A stretch of 64,000 bases of DNA, from the NCBI GenBank assembly GCA_964471115.1, contig CAYYFE010000001.1, forward strand, positions 248,001-312,000. Direction: 5' to 3'. The stretch comes from SYFT01 sp964471115. Its GTDB lineage: Bacteria; Acidobacteriota; Vicinamibacteria; Vicinamibacterales; SCN-69-37. The notes below the pieces were generated by a model. That model worked only from the letters and a program-made list of their open reading frames with translations. It was not told the DNA's origin and did not search any database. The position numbers were made by a program, and so were the translations under genes. Every line of letters begins with the position of its first letter. Position 1 is the stretch's first letter. This document shows, piece after piece, positions 54,451 to 63,087 of the stretch.

Positions 54451-57138
54451 ATGGCGATGCGCGGATGGTGGGAACGTCTCCGGTCGATCATCCGGCCGGG
54501 GCAGGTTGATGCCGAGATTCGGCGCGAACTCGAGTTCCATCTCGAGATGGAGGCGCGGGCGCGCGCGACGGCCGGGGTGCCCGACGAGGCCGCGCGGCGG
54601 GAGGCCCGCCGGCGTCTGGGCGGCGTCGATCAGGTGCGCGAACAGATCCACGACGTCCGCGGCATGACCTTCCTCGACATGGTGCGCCAGGACGCCCGGT
54701 TCGGCTGGCGCACGTTGCGGCGGTCGCCCGGCTACACCAGCGCGGCCGTGCTCATTCTGGCGCTGGGCATCGGCGCGAACACCGCGATGTTTTCGGTGCT
54801 GCACGGCGTGCTGCTCGAGCCGCTGCCGTTCACCCACGGCGACCGGCTGGTCCTGCTCCAGCACACGGCCACCACGAGCCGGTTCCCGCAGGTCGGTGTC
54901 TCGATTCCCGAACTCAACGTGTACCGGCAGCGCGCCTCGACCGTGCGCGACCTCGTCGAGTTCCACGCCATGTCCTTCACGCTGCTCAATCAGGGCGAGC
55001 CCGATCGCGTCGACACCGGCGTCGTGTCCTCGAACTTCTTCGACATGCTGGGCATCCGGGCGTTGCACGGCCGCACGTTCCTCGATCACGAGGACGACCT
55101 CGGGGCCGACGCCGTGCTCGTGCTCAGCCACGCCTACTGGAAGGAGAAGTTCGGCGGCGACCCGGGCGTGATCGGCCGGGTGCTGGAGATGAACAACCGC
55201 CCGCACACCGTCGTGGGGGTGTTGCCGGACTTTCCGGAATACCCGCAGGCCAATGACGTGTACATGCCGACGTCGGCGTGTCCCTTCAGATCCAACGCCG
55301 AGCGCAATCAGGCGACCATCGGGCATCGCGCCTTCGCCGCGCTCACGGTGATCGGCCGGCTGGCCGATGACGCCACGCCGGCCTCGGTGGCGCCCGAACT
55401 GGCCTCGATTGCCTCGACGATCGAGCAGGACCACGCGGCGGACTATTCACGCGCCGGCGTGGCGGGACTGTCGGCCGGTGTCCGCCTGATGCACGATGAA
55501 CTGACCGACGACGTGCGCGCGCTGGCGTGGATGCTGTCCGGCGTCACGCTGCTCGTGCTCCTGATCGCCTGCGCGAACGTGGCGAACCTGTCGCTGGCGC
55601 GGACGACCGCGCGCCAGCGTGAGCTGGCGGTGCGGGCGGCGCTCGGCGCGGGCCGGGGCCGCCTCGTGCGGCAACTGCTGACCGAGAGTCTGCTGCTGGC
55701 CGTGGCCGGCGGCGCGCTGGGCGTCGGCCTCGCGTGGCTGTCGATGGATCTGCTCGTGCAGTTCGTCGGCCGCTTCACCGCGCGCACCGGACAGATCAAC
55801 ATCGACGGCGTGGTGCTGGCCTACTCGGCGGCCGCCGCCCTGTTGTCCGGCCTCATCTTCGGCATCGTCCCGGCCTTGTCCGCCCGCCGGAGTCTCGTGA
55901 CGTCGATGCGCACCGGCGGGTCGCAGACCGGCGACAGTCCGACCCGGCAGCGCGTGCGGTCGGCGCTCGTCATGGCGCAGGTGGCGGTGTCGTGTGTGCT
56001 GCTGGTGGGCGCCGGACTCCTGCTCGAAAGCGCATGGCGCCTGGCCGCCGAGCCGCTCGGCTACGACGGCGACCGTGTGTTGACGGCGGCCTACTTCGGC
56101 AACTTCTCGCGGCAGCAGGCGCCCGGCGCGGCGCAATTTGATACGCAGGTTCTCGAACGCCTCCGCGCGACGCCCGGCATCATCGGTGCCGCCACCACCA
56201 ACGCGGTGCCACAGTCGGCCATCACGCCGGGACAGACGCCCTTCGAGATTGTCGGTCGCGCGACGCCGCAAGGCGAACGCCGCGTGGCCGACGGCAACAC
56301 GGCCAGTGACGGGTACTTCGAAACACTGGGTATCACCCCGCTGGCCGGACGTACCTTCACCACAAGCGATGTGCCGCGCGACCCGCCCGGACCCGTCGCG
56401 GCCATCATCAATCAGTCGATGGCGAAGTACTGGGACGGCGCCGATCCGGTCGGGTCGTTCTTCCGAACCGCAGGGTTCAACGGCCAGCAGACCGAGCTGA
56501 TTGTCGTCGGCGTCGTGCCCGACTTCCGCCTGTATTCGGCCGACCAGGAGACCGAGGTGCCGGCGCAGTATTACGTGCCGTCCGCGCAGAACGGCGGGTT
56601 TGCTGGTCGCATCATGATTCGGACCTCGGGCGATCCGATGACGTTTGTGCCAGCGCTCAAGGCCGCCATTCACGGCGTGGATCCGCAGGTGCCCATCGAG
56701 GAACTGCAGACGCTGGCCGACCTTCGGAACGAACGACAGGCGTCCCCGCGCCTCACCACCGCACTGCTGACGATGTTTGCGGGCATCGCGCTGACCATCA
56801 CGCTGGTGGGACTGGCGGGCGTCATCGGCACGTCGGTCAGTCAGCGGACGCGCGAATTCGGCCTGCGGCTGGCGCTGGGCGCCTCACCGCGCAGTGTGCT
56901 GGTGATGGTCGTGCGCCAGGGCGCGTGGTTGGTCGGCATCGGGCTGGTCGCCGGACTGGCCGGCGCGCTGGCGTTCAGCGAGGTGCTGGCCGCGTACCTC
57001 TACAACACGCCGACGACTGAGCCGTCCGCCTACATCGCCGTGGCCGTCGTCTTTCTCGCGGCCGGCGCGGCCGCGTGCCTGGGACCGGCGCGGCGCGCGA
57101 CGACGATCGATCCGCTGACGTCTCTGCGGGCGGACTGA
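54451..57138 (+). CDS. ADOP-type orphan FtsX/MacB permease, prefix type 1
   Basis: An 895-residue ADOP. The prefix is type 1: RPGQVDAEIRRELEFHLEME, then EAARREARRRLGGVDQVRE and MTFLDMVRQDARFGWRTLRR, before the helix SAAVLILALGIGANTAMFSV. The FtsX core LLIACANVANLSLARTTARQ and the last core SQRTREFGLRLALGASPRSV are standard. ATG 54451 follows a G-rich site (AGTGGGGGA); the frame is open for about 1 kb upstream but that part covers the PadR and Nudix regions and is not permease sequence. The gene is followed by a REP-like hairpin and a 9-mer repeat. Confidence 0.93.
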   Translation: MAMRGWWERLRSIIRPGQVDAEIRRELEFHLEMEARARATAGVPDEAARREARRRLGGVDQVREQIHDVRGMTFLDMVRQDARFGWRTLRRSPGYTSAAVLILALGIGANTAMFSVLHGVLLEPLPFTHGDRLVLLQHTATTSRFPQVGVSIPELNVYRQRASTVRDLVEFHAMSFTLLNQGEPDRVDTGVVSSNFFDMLGIRALHGRTFLDHEDDLGADAVLVLSHAYWKEKFGGDPGVIGRVLEMNNRPHTVVGVLPDFPEYPQANDVYMPTSACPFRSNAERNQATIGHRAFAALTVIGRLADDATPASVAPELASIASTIEQDHAADYSRAGVAGLSAGVRLMHDELTDDVRALAWMLSGVTLLVLLIACANVANLSLARTTARQRELAVRAALGAGRGRLVRQLLTESLLLAVAGGALGVGLAWLSMDLLVQFVGRFTARTGQINIDGVVLAYSAAAALLSGLIFGIVPALSARRSLVTSMRTGGSQTGDSPTRQRVRSALVMAQVAVSCVLLVGAGLLLESAWRLAAEPLGYDGDRVLTAAYFGNFSRQQAPGAAQFDTQVLERLRATPGIIGAATTNAVPQSAITPGQTPFEIVGRATPQGERRVADGNTASDGYFETLGITPLAGRTFTTSDVPRDPPGPVAAIINQSMAKYWDGADPVGSFFRTAGFNGQQTELIVVGVVPDFRLYSADQETEVPAQYYVPSAQNGGFAGRIMIRTSGDPMTFVPALKAAIHGVDPQVPIEELQTLADLRNERQASPRLTTALLTMFAGIALTITLVGLAGVIGTSVSQRTREFGLRLALGASPRSVLVMVVRQGAWLVGIGLVAGLAGALAFSEVLAAYLYNTPTTEPSAYIAVAVVFLAAGAAACLGPARRATTIDPLTSLRAD

Positions 57139-57147
57139 TCGATACAC

Positions 57148-57175
57148 GGCGCCCGAAAGAGCCGGGCGCCCTACG
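57148..57175 (-). repeat. REP-like palindrome, copy 1
   Basis: GGCGCCCG/CGGGCGCC (57148-57155/57163-57170), an 8-pair stem with a seven-base loop. On the minus strand the unit starts CGTAGGGCGCCC. It matches 23 of 28 bases with the copy at 59886-59913, which has the opposite orientation. It may also act as a terminator for the ADOP gene, although no T-run follows. Confidence 0.7.
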
Positions 57176-57180
57176 GTGAA

Positions 57181-57225
57181 CCTTGTGGACCCTGTGGACC
57201 TTGTGGACCCTGTGGACCCTGTGGA
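57181..57225. repeat. Nonamer tandem repeat CCYTGTGGA
   Basis: Five exact-length copies of CCTTGTGGA/CCCTGTGGA in a row, ending just before the stop codon of the convergent ADOP gene (57232). A multiple of three, so one frame reads as a short VDP-like repeat; no gene is supported. Confidence 0.9.
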
Positions 57226-57231
57226 CCCTGG

Positions 57232-59751
57232 CTATTCCCGCAGTGCCACGGTCGGCGCCACGCGTGTGGCGCGGCGCGCAGGGATCAGGTTGGCCAGCAG
57301 CGCCGCCGCGCCCAGGGTGACGAAGGCCGCGCCGACAATCGGCAGGTCGAATCCGCCGCCGCCGAAGATCATCGAGCCGACCGCGCGCACGGTCAGGAAC
57401 GACAACCCGAGGCCCAGCACCAGGCCGGTGATCGTCAGGCCGAGGCCATCCCGCATCACGAGGCCGGTCACCTGGCGAGCCGTGGCTCCCAGCGCCATGC
57501 GCACGCCGATTTCGCGGGTGCGGCGCGAGACCAGGTACGCCTTCACGCCGTAGATGCCCAGCGCCGCCATGAAGAGGGCAATCAGACCGAACGCGCCGAA
57601 GGCGACCGCGCCCGTGCGAATGATCCAGAGCATGGGGTTGCGCTCGCGATACATCGGGCCGGTTTCGAGCGAGACGACCGGCAGCCGGGGCTCGACGTCG
57701 CGCAGCAGCCGCCGCACGGTGGGCAGGAACGATGCTTCGTCCACACCCGCCTGCGTCCGCACGTGCAGGATCGCACCCGACCGGTAGTTCTGCGGATACG
57801 GCCGGTAGAGGTGGGGACTGGGCGCCGCCTCCGCCATGTCCTGCCGGATGGGGGGAGCCAGGCCGACAATGGTGACCAACTCCGGCGCCTCGGTCAGTCC
57901 GCGATTGACCTGCAACTGCCGGCCGATCGGATTGTCGTCGCCAAACAGGCGTGTCGCCAGCGCCTGATCGACGATGCCCACGGCCGGCGCCTCGGCGGAG
58001 CGCACTTCCGACGCGGTGAAGTCACGGCCGGCCAGCAGGTTGAGCCCCAGCGCCGGGAAGTAGCCTTCCGAGACGCCCACCGCCACGGCGCTCGTCAACC
58101 CGGTCACGGCCTCAGGGTCCGAAGGACGAATCACCCCGCCGGGCCGCTGGACCGTCGTGCGTTGCAGGACGTCGCCAAACGGAATCAGGGACGCGACCGC
58201 CGCGCCCGTGACGCCAGGGGTCTCGCGCATCCGCTCCACCACGCGGCCGTACACCTCGGTGCCCTGCGCGCGCGACATCCCGGCCAGACTGACGTCGATC
58301 CCGGCGTGAATGCCGCGGTCGAGCGAAAAGCCGGGGTCGACATCGGCCGCCACCAGCGCCGCGCGGACGAAGGCGCCCGCCGTGGTCAGCAACGCCAGCG
58401 ACAGGGCGAGCTGGCCCATCACCAGCAGGTGGCGCGTGGCGAACCGCCGCCGGCGATCGACAGGCAGTTCGCCGGCCTGTTCCTTGAGCGCCGGCAGCAC
58501 ATCGGTGCGCGCGGCGAGCAGCGCCGGTCCGAGCCCGGAGATCAGGGTGCCCACCAGGGCGAAGGCAAACGTGGCGAGGAACACACGGGCATCAGGCGCC
58601 GGCGACAGCGCGACCTCGATGGGCAACAGCCCGGCCACGCTCGAAAGCACGGCGCGCATCGCGGCCCACGAGATCACCATGGCGATGGCGCCGCCCGCCA
58701 GCGACAGCAACAGGCCTTCGACGAGCACCTGCCTGGCCACGCGCCAGCGGCCGCCGCCGATCGAGAGCCGGATCGCCAGTTCCTTCCGCCGGGACGCCGC
58801 GCGGGCCAGCTGCATGTTGGCCAGGTTGAGCGACGCCACCATCAACACCAGGCCGGCCATGGCCACCAGGCTGAACCCGACCAGTGAGACCGCGGTGTCA
58901 TCCACCGGCTGCGTGCTGACCGAGAATCGCGAGAGGCCTCCGGTCGTCAGCGTGTAGTCCCGGCTGACCTCGGGATACGTCTGCGACATGGCCGCCGCAT
59001 GCGCGTCGAGCAGCGCCGGCAACCGGTCCACGCTCACATCGTCGCGCAGCCTGCCGAAGAGGATGAGCTGGTGGTTGGTGCGATCGGCCAGGGTGCCCGT
59101 GCTGCGGTCATCGGCAAAGTCGTTGGCCACCTCGTGGTACATGCCGAGCGGCACCCACAGTTCGGGCGTTACCATGGCGATGGGACCGGTGAAGCCCTCG
59201 GCCGCGACGCCGATGACGGCGTAGTCGCGCTGATTGAGACGCACGGTGCGCGACAACACGTCGTCGGGCGAACCCATCCGCACCCAGGCGCGATGGCTGA
59301 GGATGGCGACCGGGATGTCGGCGCGCGGGCGCTCCTCGAGGTCGCTGAACGCGCGGCCCATCGCCAGCGGCACGTTGAAGGTGTCGAACAGGTCGCGCGA
59401 GGTGATGTCGATGAAGGTCCGCCGGGTCTGGTCGCCCTCACTGATGCCGGCCATGGCCGGCAGGTGGGCGGTGAGCGACGCGAAGATGTCCTGGCGCGCG
59501 CGCAGATCGGCGAAGTCGGGATAGGAGAAGCCGCGGAAGGTGTCGGGTTCGGTACGGTGTTTGCTGTAGACCGAGATGAGCGATTCGCCGGCGCCCAGAC
59601 GCGGCCGCAACATCAGCCCGTTGACCAGGCTGAACATCGTGGTGGTCGCCGAAATGCCCAGCGCCAGCACCAGCACCGCGACCAGGGTGAAGCCCGGCTG
59701 ACGTCCGAACAGCCGGAGACCGAAGCGGACATCCTGAAGGAGGCTTCTCAT
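57232..59751 (-). CDS. ADOP-type permease without prefix and without PadR
   Basis: An 839-residue ADOP. Unlike the six others it starts straight at the first membrane unit: RSLLQDVRFGLRLFGRQPGF then TLVAVLVLALGISATTTMFS, with no prefix. The first core is LMVASLNLANMQLARAASRR and the last is VSRRTREIGVRMALGATARQ, and the end PARRATRVAPTVALRE is normal. No PadR gene is adjacent. ATG 59751 lies six bases after TAAGGT, a leaderless start. REP-like palindromes bracket the gene in opposite orientations and tandem repeats lie on both sides, which suggests that this copy was moved or duplicated. The substrate is unknown. Confidence 0.92.
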   Translation of the reverse strand: MRSLLQDVRFGLRLFGRQPGFTLVAVLVLALGISATTTMFSLVNGLMLRPRLGAGESLISVYSKHRTEPDTFRGFSYPDFADLRARQDIFASLTAHLPAMAGISEGDQTRRTFIDITSRDLFDTFNVPLAMGRAFSDLEERPRADIPVAILSHRAWVRMGSPDDVLSRTVRLNQRDYAVIGVAAEGFTGPIAMVTPELWVPLGMYHEVANDFADDRSTGTLADRTNHQLILFGRLRDDVSVDRLPALLDAHAAAMSQTYPEVSRDYTLTTGGLSRFSVSTQPVDDTAVSLVGFSLVAMAGLVLMVASLNLANMQLARAASRRKELAIRLSIGGGRWRVARQVLVEGLLLSLAGGAIAMVISWAAMRAVLSSVAGLLPIEVALSPAPDARVFLATFAFALVGTLISGLGPALLAARTDVLPALKEQAGELPVDRRRRFATRHLLVMGQLALSLALLTTAGAFVRAALVAADVDPGFSLDRGIHAGIDVSLAGMSRAQGTEVYGRVVERMRETPGVTGAAVASLIPFGDVLQRTTVQRPGGVIRPSDPEAVTGLTSAVAVGVSEGYFPALGLNLLAGRDFTASEVRSAEAPAVGIVDQALATRLFGDDNPIGRQLQVNRGLTEAPELVTIVGLAPPIRQDMAEAAPSPHLYRPYPQNYRSGAILHVRTQAGVDEASFLPTVRRLLRDVEPRLPVVSLETGPMYRERNPMLWIIRTGAVAFGAFGLIALFMAALGIYGVKAYLVSRRTREIGVRMALGATARQVTGLVMRDGLGLTITGLVLGLGLSFLTVRAVGSMIFGGGGFDLPIVGAAFVTLGAAALLANLIPARRATRVAPTVALRE

Positions 59752-59757
59752 GCCGAG

Positions 59758-59763
59758 ACCTTA
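59758..59763 (-). promoter_or_regulatory. -10 box (TAAGGT) of the prefix-less ADOP gene
   Basis: TAAGGT on the minus strand ends six bases before ATG 59751 with no ribosome-binding site between. No palindrome is seen near it, in contrast to the PadR promoters. Confidence 0.5.
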
Positions 59764-59815
59764 CGGCCTTCGCCCGGCCGAAGTTCGACCCCTGGGGCTA
59801 CAATGCGCATGCGCG

Positions 59816-59875
59816 AGTAGCGGCAAGTGGCGGCAAGTGGCGGCAAGTAGCGGCAAGTAGCGGCAAGTGGCGGCC
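59816..59875. repeat. Six copies of decamer AGTRGCGGCA
   Basis: Units alternate between AGTAGCGGCA and AGTGGCGGCA, six in a row with the last one changed at its final base. The same decamer is present twice at 34709-34728. Confidence 0.9.
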
Positions 59876-59885
59876 TGGGACGGAA

Positions 59886-59913
59886 CGTAGGGCGCCCCGT
59901 TCTGAGGGGCGCC
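59886..59913 (+). repeat. REP-like palindrome, copy 2, in the metzincin leader
   Basis: GGCGCCCC/GGGGCGCC (59891-59898/59906-59913) with a seven-base loop, preceded by CGTAG. It ends about eight bases before the AGGAGG site of the metzincin gene, so besides being a repeat it may affect its translation or message stability. Confidence 0.7.
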
Positions 59914-59932
59914 GAAGGATCAGGAGGACGAC

Positions 59933-62464
59933 GTGAGATCGACGGCAACTCGAATCTGGGCAACAGCGTGTGCGGTGGCGGTGCTGGCGGTGGCGGCGCC
60001 GGCGGGGCTGTCTGGGCAGGGGCGCGGCGGCCAGGCGCCTGCGCGGATTCCCGACATCGCTGAGCGAACGGCCTCGATGCAGAAGATCGACGGGTTCTTT
60101 CCGTTGTACTTCGATGAGTCGACCGGCAACCTGTACCTCGAGATTCCACGGCTGGGCCAGGAAGTGCTCTACGTCAGCGGCCTGTCGGCCGGCGTCGGGT
60201 CCAACGACATCGGCCTGGACCGCGCGCAGCTGGGCGGGACGGCGGTGGTCAGCTTCCAGCGCGTGGGTCCCCGCATCCTGATGGTGCAGCCCAACTATGA
60301 GTGGCGCGCCAACAGCCAGAACGCGGCCGAACGCAAGGCCATGGAGGACGCGTTCGCCAAGTCGATTCTGTGGGGCTTCCAGGTCGCCGCCGAAGCGTCT
60401 GGCCGCGTGCTCGTCGACTTCACGGACTTCATCATGCGCGATACCCACAACGTGGGACCGCGCATCGGCGGCCACCGGTTCGATCGGACGCGGTCGGCGG
60501 TCAACCTCGAGGGCACGAAGGGGTTCCCCAGCAACAGTGAAATCGACGTCATCTCGACGTTTGTGAGTGACGCCGCGGGCGGCGGCGGCCGGGGTGGCGG
60601 CGGCGGTGCGGGCCAGATCGGCGGGCGGCTGGGCGACGTGGCGCCGAATGCGTCGGCCGTCACCGTGCGCCAGCATCACTCGATCATCGAGCTGCCCGAC
60701 AACAACTACACGCCGCGGATGATGGATCCGCGGTCGGGCTACTTCGGTGTCAACTACGCCGACTACGCGCGGCCCCTCGGGGAGGATCTGCAGGTCCGCT
60801 ACATCAACCGGCATCGGCTGGTGAAAAAGGATCCGAACGCCGCGCGGAGCGAGCCGGTGGAGCCGATCATCTATTACGTCGACCGCGGTGCGCCCGAACC
60901 CATTCGCACGGCGCTCATCGAGGGAGGGCGGTGGTGGAATGAAGCCTACGAAGCGGCCGGCTTCATCAACGCATTCCGCGTCGAGGTGATGCCCGAGGGC
61001 GCCGATCCGATGGACGTGCGCTACAACACGATCACGTGGGTGCACCGGTCAACACGCGGCTGGAGCTATGGCTCGTCGATCACCGATCCGCGCACCGGCG
61101 AGATCCTCAAGGGCCACGTGTCACTCGGCTCGTTGCGCTGGCGCCAGGACTACCTGATCTTCGAAGGTCTGCTGTCGCCGTACGTCAACGGCACCGAGAA
61201 GCCGCAGGTGCTCGAAGACACGGCGCTCGCGCGCATCCGTCAGCTGTCCGCCCACGAAATCGGCCACACGATCGGCCTCGGCCACAACTACTACAACAGC
61301 AAGCTCGGCCGCATCTCGACGCTCGACTATCCGCATCCGCTCATCACGCTGCGGCCTGACGGGACGATGGACTTCTCGCAGGCGTATGACGAGGGCATCG
61401 GCGAGTGGGACAAGGTGGCGATTCAGTACGGCTACACGCAGTTCCCGGCCGGCACCGACGAGGCGGCCGCGCTCAAGAAGATCCTCGATGACGCCTGGGA
61501 GCAGGACATCCGCTACATGTCGAACCAGGACCTCGACCTGAATCCCGGTGTCGACCAGTGGAACAACGGAACCGACGAGGCCGCGGAACTGACGCGGATC
61601 CTTCAGCTTCGTCGAGCGGCGATGGAAGGCTTCGGCGAGCGCGCGATCAAGGTCGGCCGGCCGATGGCGCTCATCGAGGAAGCGATGGTGCCGGTGTATC
61701 TGCACCACCGGTACGCCGTCGACTCGGCGGTCACCGCGCTGGGCGGCCAGGAATACATCTACGCGATGCGCGGCGACGGCCGCACGCCGGTGCGCTGGGC
61801 GCCCGCCGCGCGGCAGAACCGCGCGCTCGACGCGCTCATGAGCGCGCTGCGATTGAGCGATCTGGTGCTGCCCTCGGCCGTCGTGCAGAACATCCCGCCG
61901 CGGCCGCCCGGGTTCGGCGCCAACCGCGAGATGTTCCCGCGCATGACCGGCGGCGCGTTCGACCCCGTCGCGCCCGCGGTCTCGGCCACCGAGATCGTGC
62001 TTGGCGGCATCTTCTCCAACACCCGCGCGGCGCGGCTCGTGGCGCAGAAGGCCGTCGACGCCACGCTGCCCGGCTTGGACGATGTGTTGAACCGGCTCAA
62101 CGTGACGGTCTTCGACGCGCGGCCGGCGAACGCCTACGAGGCCGAGATCAATCGCGCGATGGAACGGGCCCTGGTCTCGCGCCTGATGGCGATGGCCGAA
62201 TCCGCGCCGATGACCCAGGTGCGCGCCATCGCCACCGCCACCCTCAAGGCGCTGCCCTCACGCGCGACGCTGTTGCCGGCCAATGCCGGCAATGCGGCCG
62301 AACGCGCGCATCGCCAACTCCTGGCCGACGACATCAAGCGCTTCCTCGACCGGCCCTACGCCGAGCTGCGCCCGGCCGCCACCCCCGCGCCGCCGCCCGG
62401 CGCGCCGATCGGCGACTTCGGCCTGGACTATCTGCTGGGGCTGGATTACTGCCGGATTCGATAG
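59933..62464 (+). CDS. Secreted zinc metalloprotease (DUF5117/DUF4953 metzincin)
   Basis: An 843-residue exported protein with a signal peptide (WATACAVAVLAVAAPAGLSG). The N-terminal DUF5117-like part starts RTASMQKIDGFFPLYFDEST and the DUF4953 part carries the metzincin zinc site SAHEIGHTIGLGHNYYNS (His441, Glu442, His445, His451). A Gly/Arg-rich linker lies near 216-225. The family is thought to degrade proteins outside the cell, but its substrates are unknown. GTG 59933 has an AGGAGG site at proper spacing, a normal leadered start. The 3-prime end is followed by a heptamer array. Confidence 0.9.
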   Translation: MRSTATRIWATACAVAVLAVAAPAGLSGQGRGGQAPARIPDIAERTASMQKIDGFFPLYFDESTGNLYLEIPRLGQEVLYVSGLSAGVGSNDIGLDRAQLGGTAVVSFQRVGPRILMVQPNYEWRANSQNAAERKAMEDAFAKSILWGFQVAAEASGRVLVDFTDFIMRDTHNVGPRIGGHRFDRTRSAVNLEGTKGFPSNSEIDVISTFVSDAAGGGGRGGGGGAGQIGGRLGDVAPNASAVTVRQHHSIIELPDNNYTPRMMDPRSGYFGVNYADYARPLGEDLQVRYINRHRLVKKDPNAARSEPVEPIIYYVDRGAPEPIRTALIEGGRWWNEAYEAAGFINAFRVEVMPEGADPMDVRYNTITWVHRSTRGWSYGSSITDPRTGEILKGHVSLGSLRWRQDYLIFEGLLSPYVNGTEKPQVLEDTALARIRQLSAHEIGHTIGLGHNYYNSKLGRISTLDYPHPLITLRPDGTMDFSQAYDEGIGEWDKVAIQYGYTQFPAGTDEAAALKKILDDAWEQDIRYMSNQDLDLNPGVDQWNNGTDEAAELTRILQLRRAAMEGFGERAIKVGRPMALIEEAMVPVYLHHRYAVDSAVTALGGQEYIYAMRGDGRTPVRWAPAARQNRALDALMSALRLSDLVLPSAVVQNIPPRPPGFGANREMFPRMTGGAFDPVAPAVSATEIVLGGIFSNTRAARLVAQKAVDATLPGLDDVLNRLNVTVFDARPANAYEAEINRAMERALVSRLMAMAESAPMTQVRAIATATLKALPSRATLLPANAGNAAERAHRQLLADDIKRFLDRPYAELRPAATPAPPPGAPIGDFGLDYLLGLDYCRIR

Positions 62465-62469
62465 ACAGC

Positions 62470-62669
62470 AGTGCGGAGTGCCGAGTGCGGGGTGCGTACC
62501 CCGCACTTCGCACTCCGCACTTCGCACTCCGCACTTCGCACCCCGCACTCCGCACTTCGCACCCCGCACTCCGCACCCCGCACTTCGCACTCCGCACCCC
62601 GCACTTCGCACTCCGCACTCCGCACTTCGCACTCCGCACTTCGCACTTCGCACTCCGCACTTCGCACTG
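62470..62669. repeat. Heptamer array CGCACYY with an inverted start
   Basis: Twenty-four unbroken heptamers of CGCACTT, CGCACTC or CGCACCC (62502-62669). Ahead of them lie about four heptamers in reverse orientation (62470-62496). The junction forms a perfect 10-base hairpin AGTGCGGGGT/ACCCCGCACT (62484-62493/62498-62507). It fills most of the gap between the metzincin gene and the next PadR promoter. All three frames read open through it on both strands, but it shows no sign of being a gene. Confidence 0.92.
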
Positions 62670-62690
62670 ATCCGAACTTTTCTCCACACA

Positions 62691-62724
62691 TAGACGTCCT
62701 ACCTATCCACAGGTAGGATGTCTA
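62691..62724 (+). promoter_or_regulatory. PadR promoter with long palindromic operator
   Basis: Arms TAGACGTCCTACCT (62691-62704) and its near-complement (62711-62724), 14 bases with one mismatch and a six-base spacer. The -35 TAGACG (62691-62696) and -10 TAGGAT (62714-62719), 17 bases apart, both lie inside the arms, so a bound repressor would block the whole promoter. ATG 62728 follows eight bases after the -10, a leaderless start. Confidence 0.75.
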
Positions 62725-62727
62725 GGC

Positions 62728-63087
62728 ATGAAACCGAAGTCCACAGGCAGTGACCTGCTGCAGGGCACGCTCGATCTGCTGATCCTCCGGACGCTGTCCG
62801 GCGGCGCCATGCATGGTTACGCCATTGCCCAGCGCATCAATCTGGTCTCCCGGGCGCTCCTGCAGGTGCCCCAGGGCTCGCTGTACCCGGCGCTGCACCG
62901 GCTGGAGAACCGCAAGTGGGTGAAGGCCGCCTGGGACCGCACCGACACCGGCCGTGAGGCCAAGTTCTACACGCTCACGCGCGAGGGCCGGGCGCAGCTG
63001 GCGCGCGAGCAGGATGCGTGGCAGCGCCTCTCCGAGGCCATGGCCCTGGTCCTGGCCGCCGCTCCGGAAGGGGAGGCCGCGTCATGA
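62728..63087 (+). CDS. PadR family repressor, type 1 (partner of ADOP at 63084)
   Basis: A 119-residue PadR wHTH: GSDLLQGTLDLLILRTLSGG, HGYAIAQRINLVSRALLQVP, QGSLYPALHRLENRKWVKAA and a C-terminal dimer helix. It has the same DLLQGTLD opening as the PadRs at 24139 and 54101. The stop TGA overlaps the ADOP start (ATGA at 63084-63087), so the genes are translationally coupled. A 14-base palindrome covers its promoter, which predicts strong autorepression. Confidence 0.93.
   Translation: MKPKSTGSDLLQGTLDLLILRTLSGGAMHGYAIAQRINLVSRALLQVPQGSLYPALHRLENRKWVKAAWDRTDTGREAKFYTLTREGRAQLAREQDAWQRLSEAMALVLAAAPEGEAAS

Noticed and set aside
59799..59811. TACAAT box followed by ATG as a gene start
   Set aside because: The ATG is followed by only two sense codons and a stop; at most it is a promoter for the metzincin gene, for which no -35 was found.
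62470..62669. Heptamer array as a CRISPR array or a repeat protein gene
   Set aside because: There are no spacers and no cas genes. The unit of seven bases leaves all frames open on both strands, so the open frames mean nothing.
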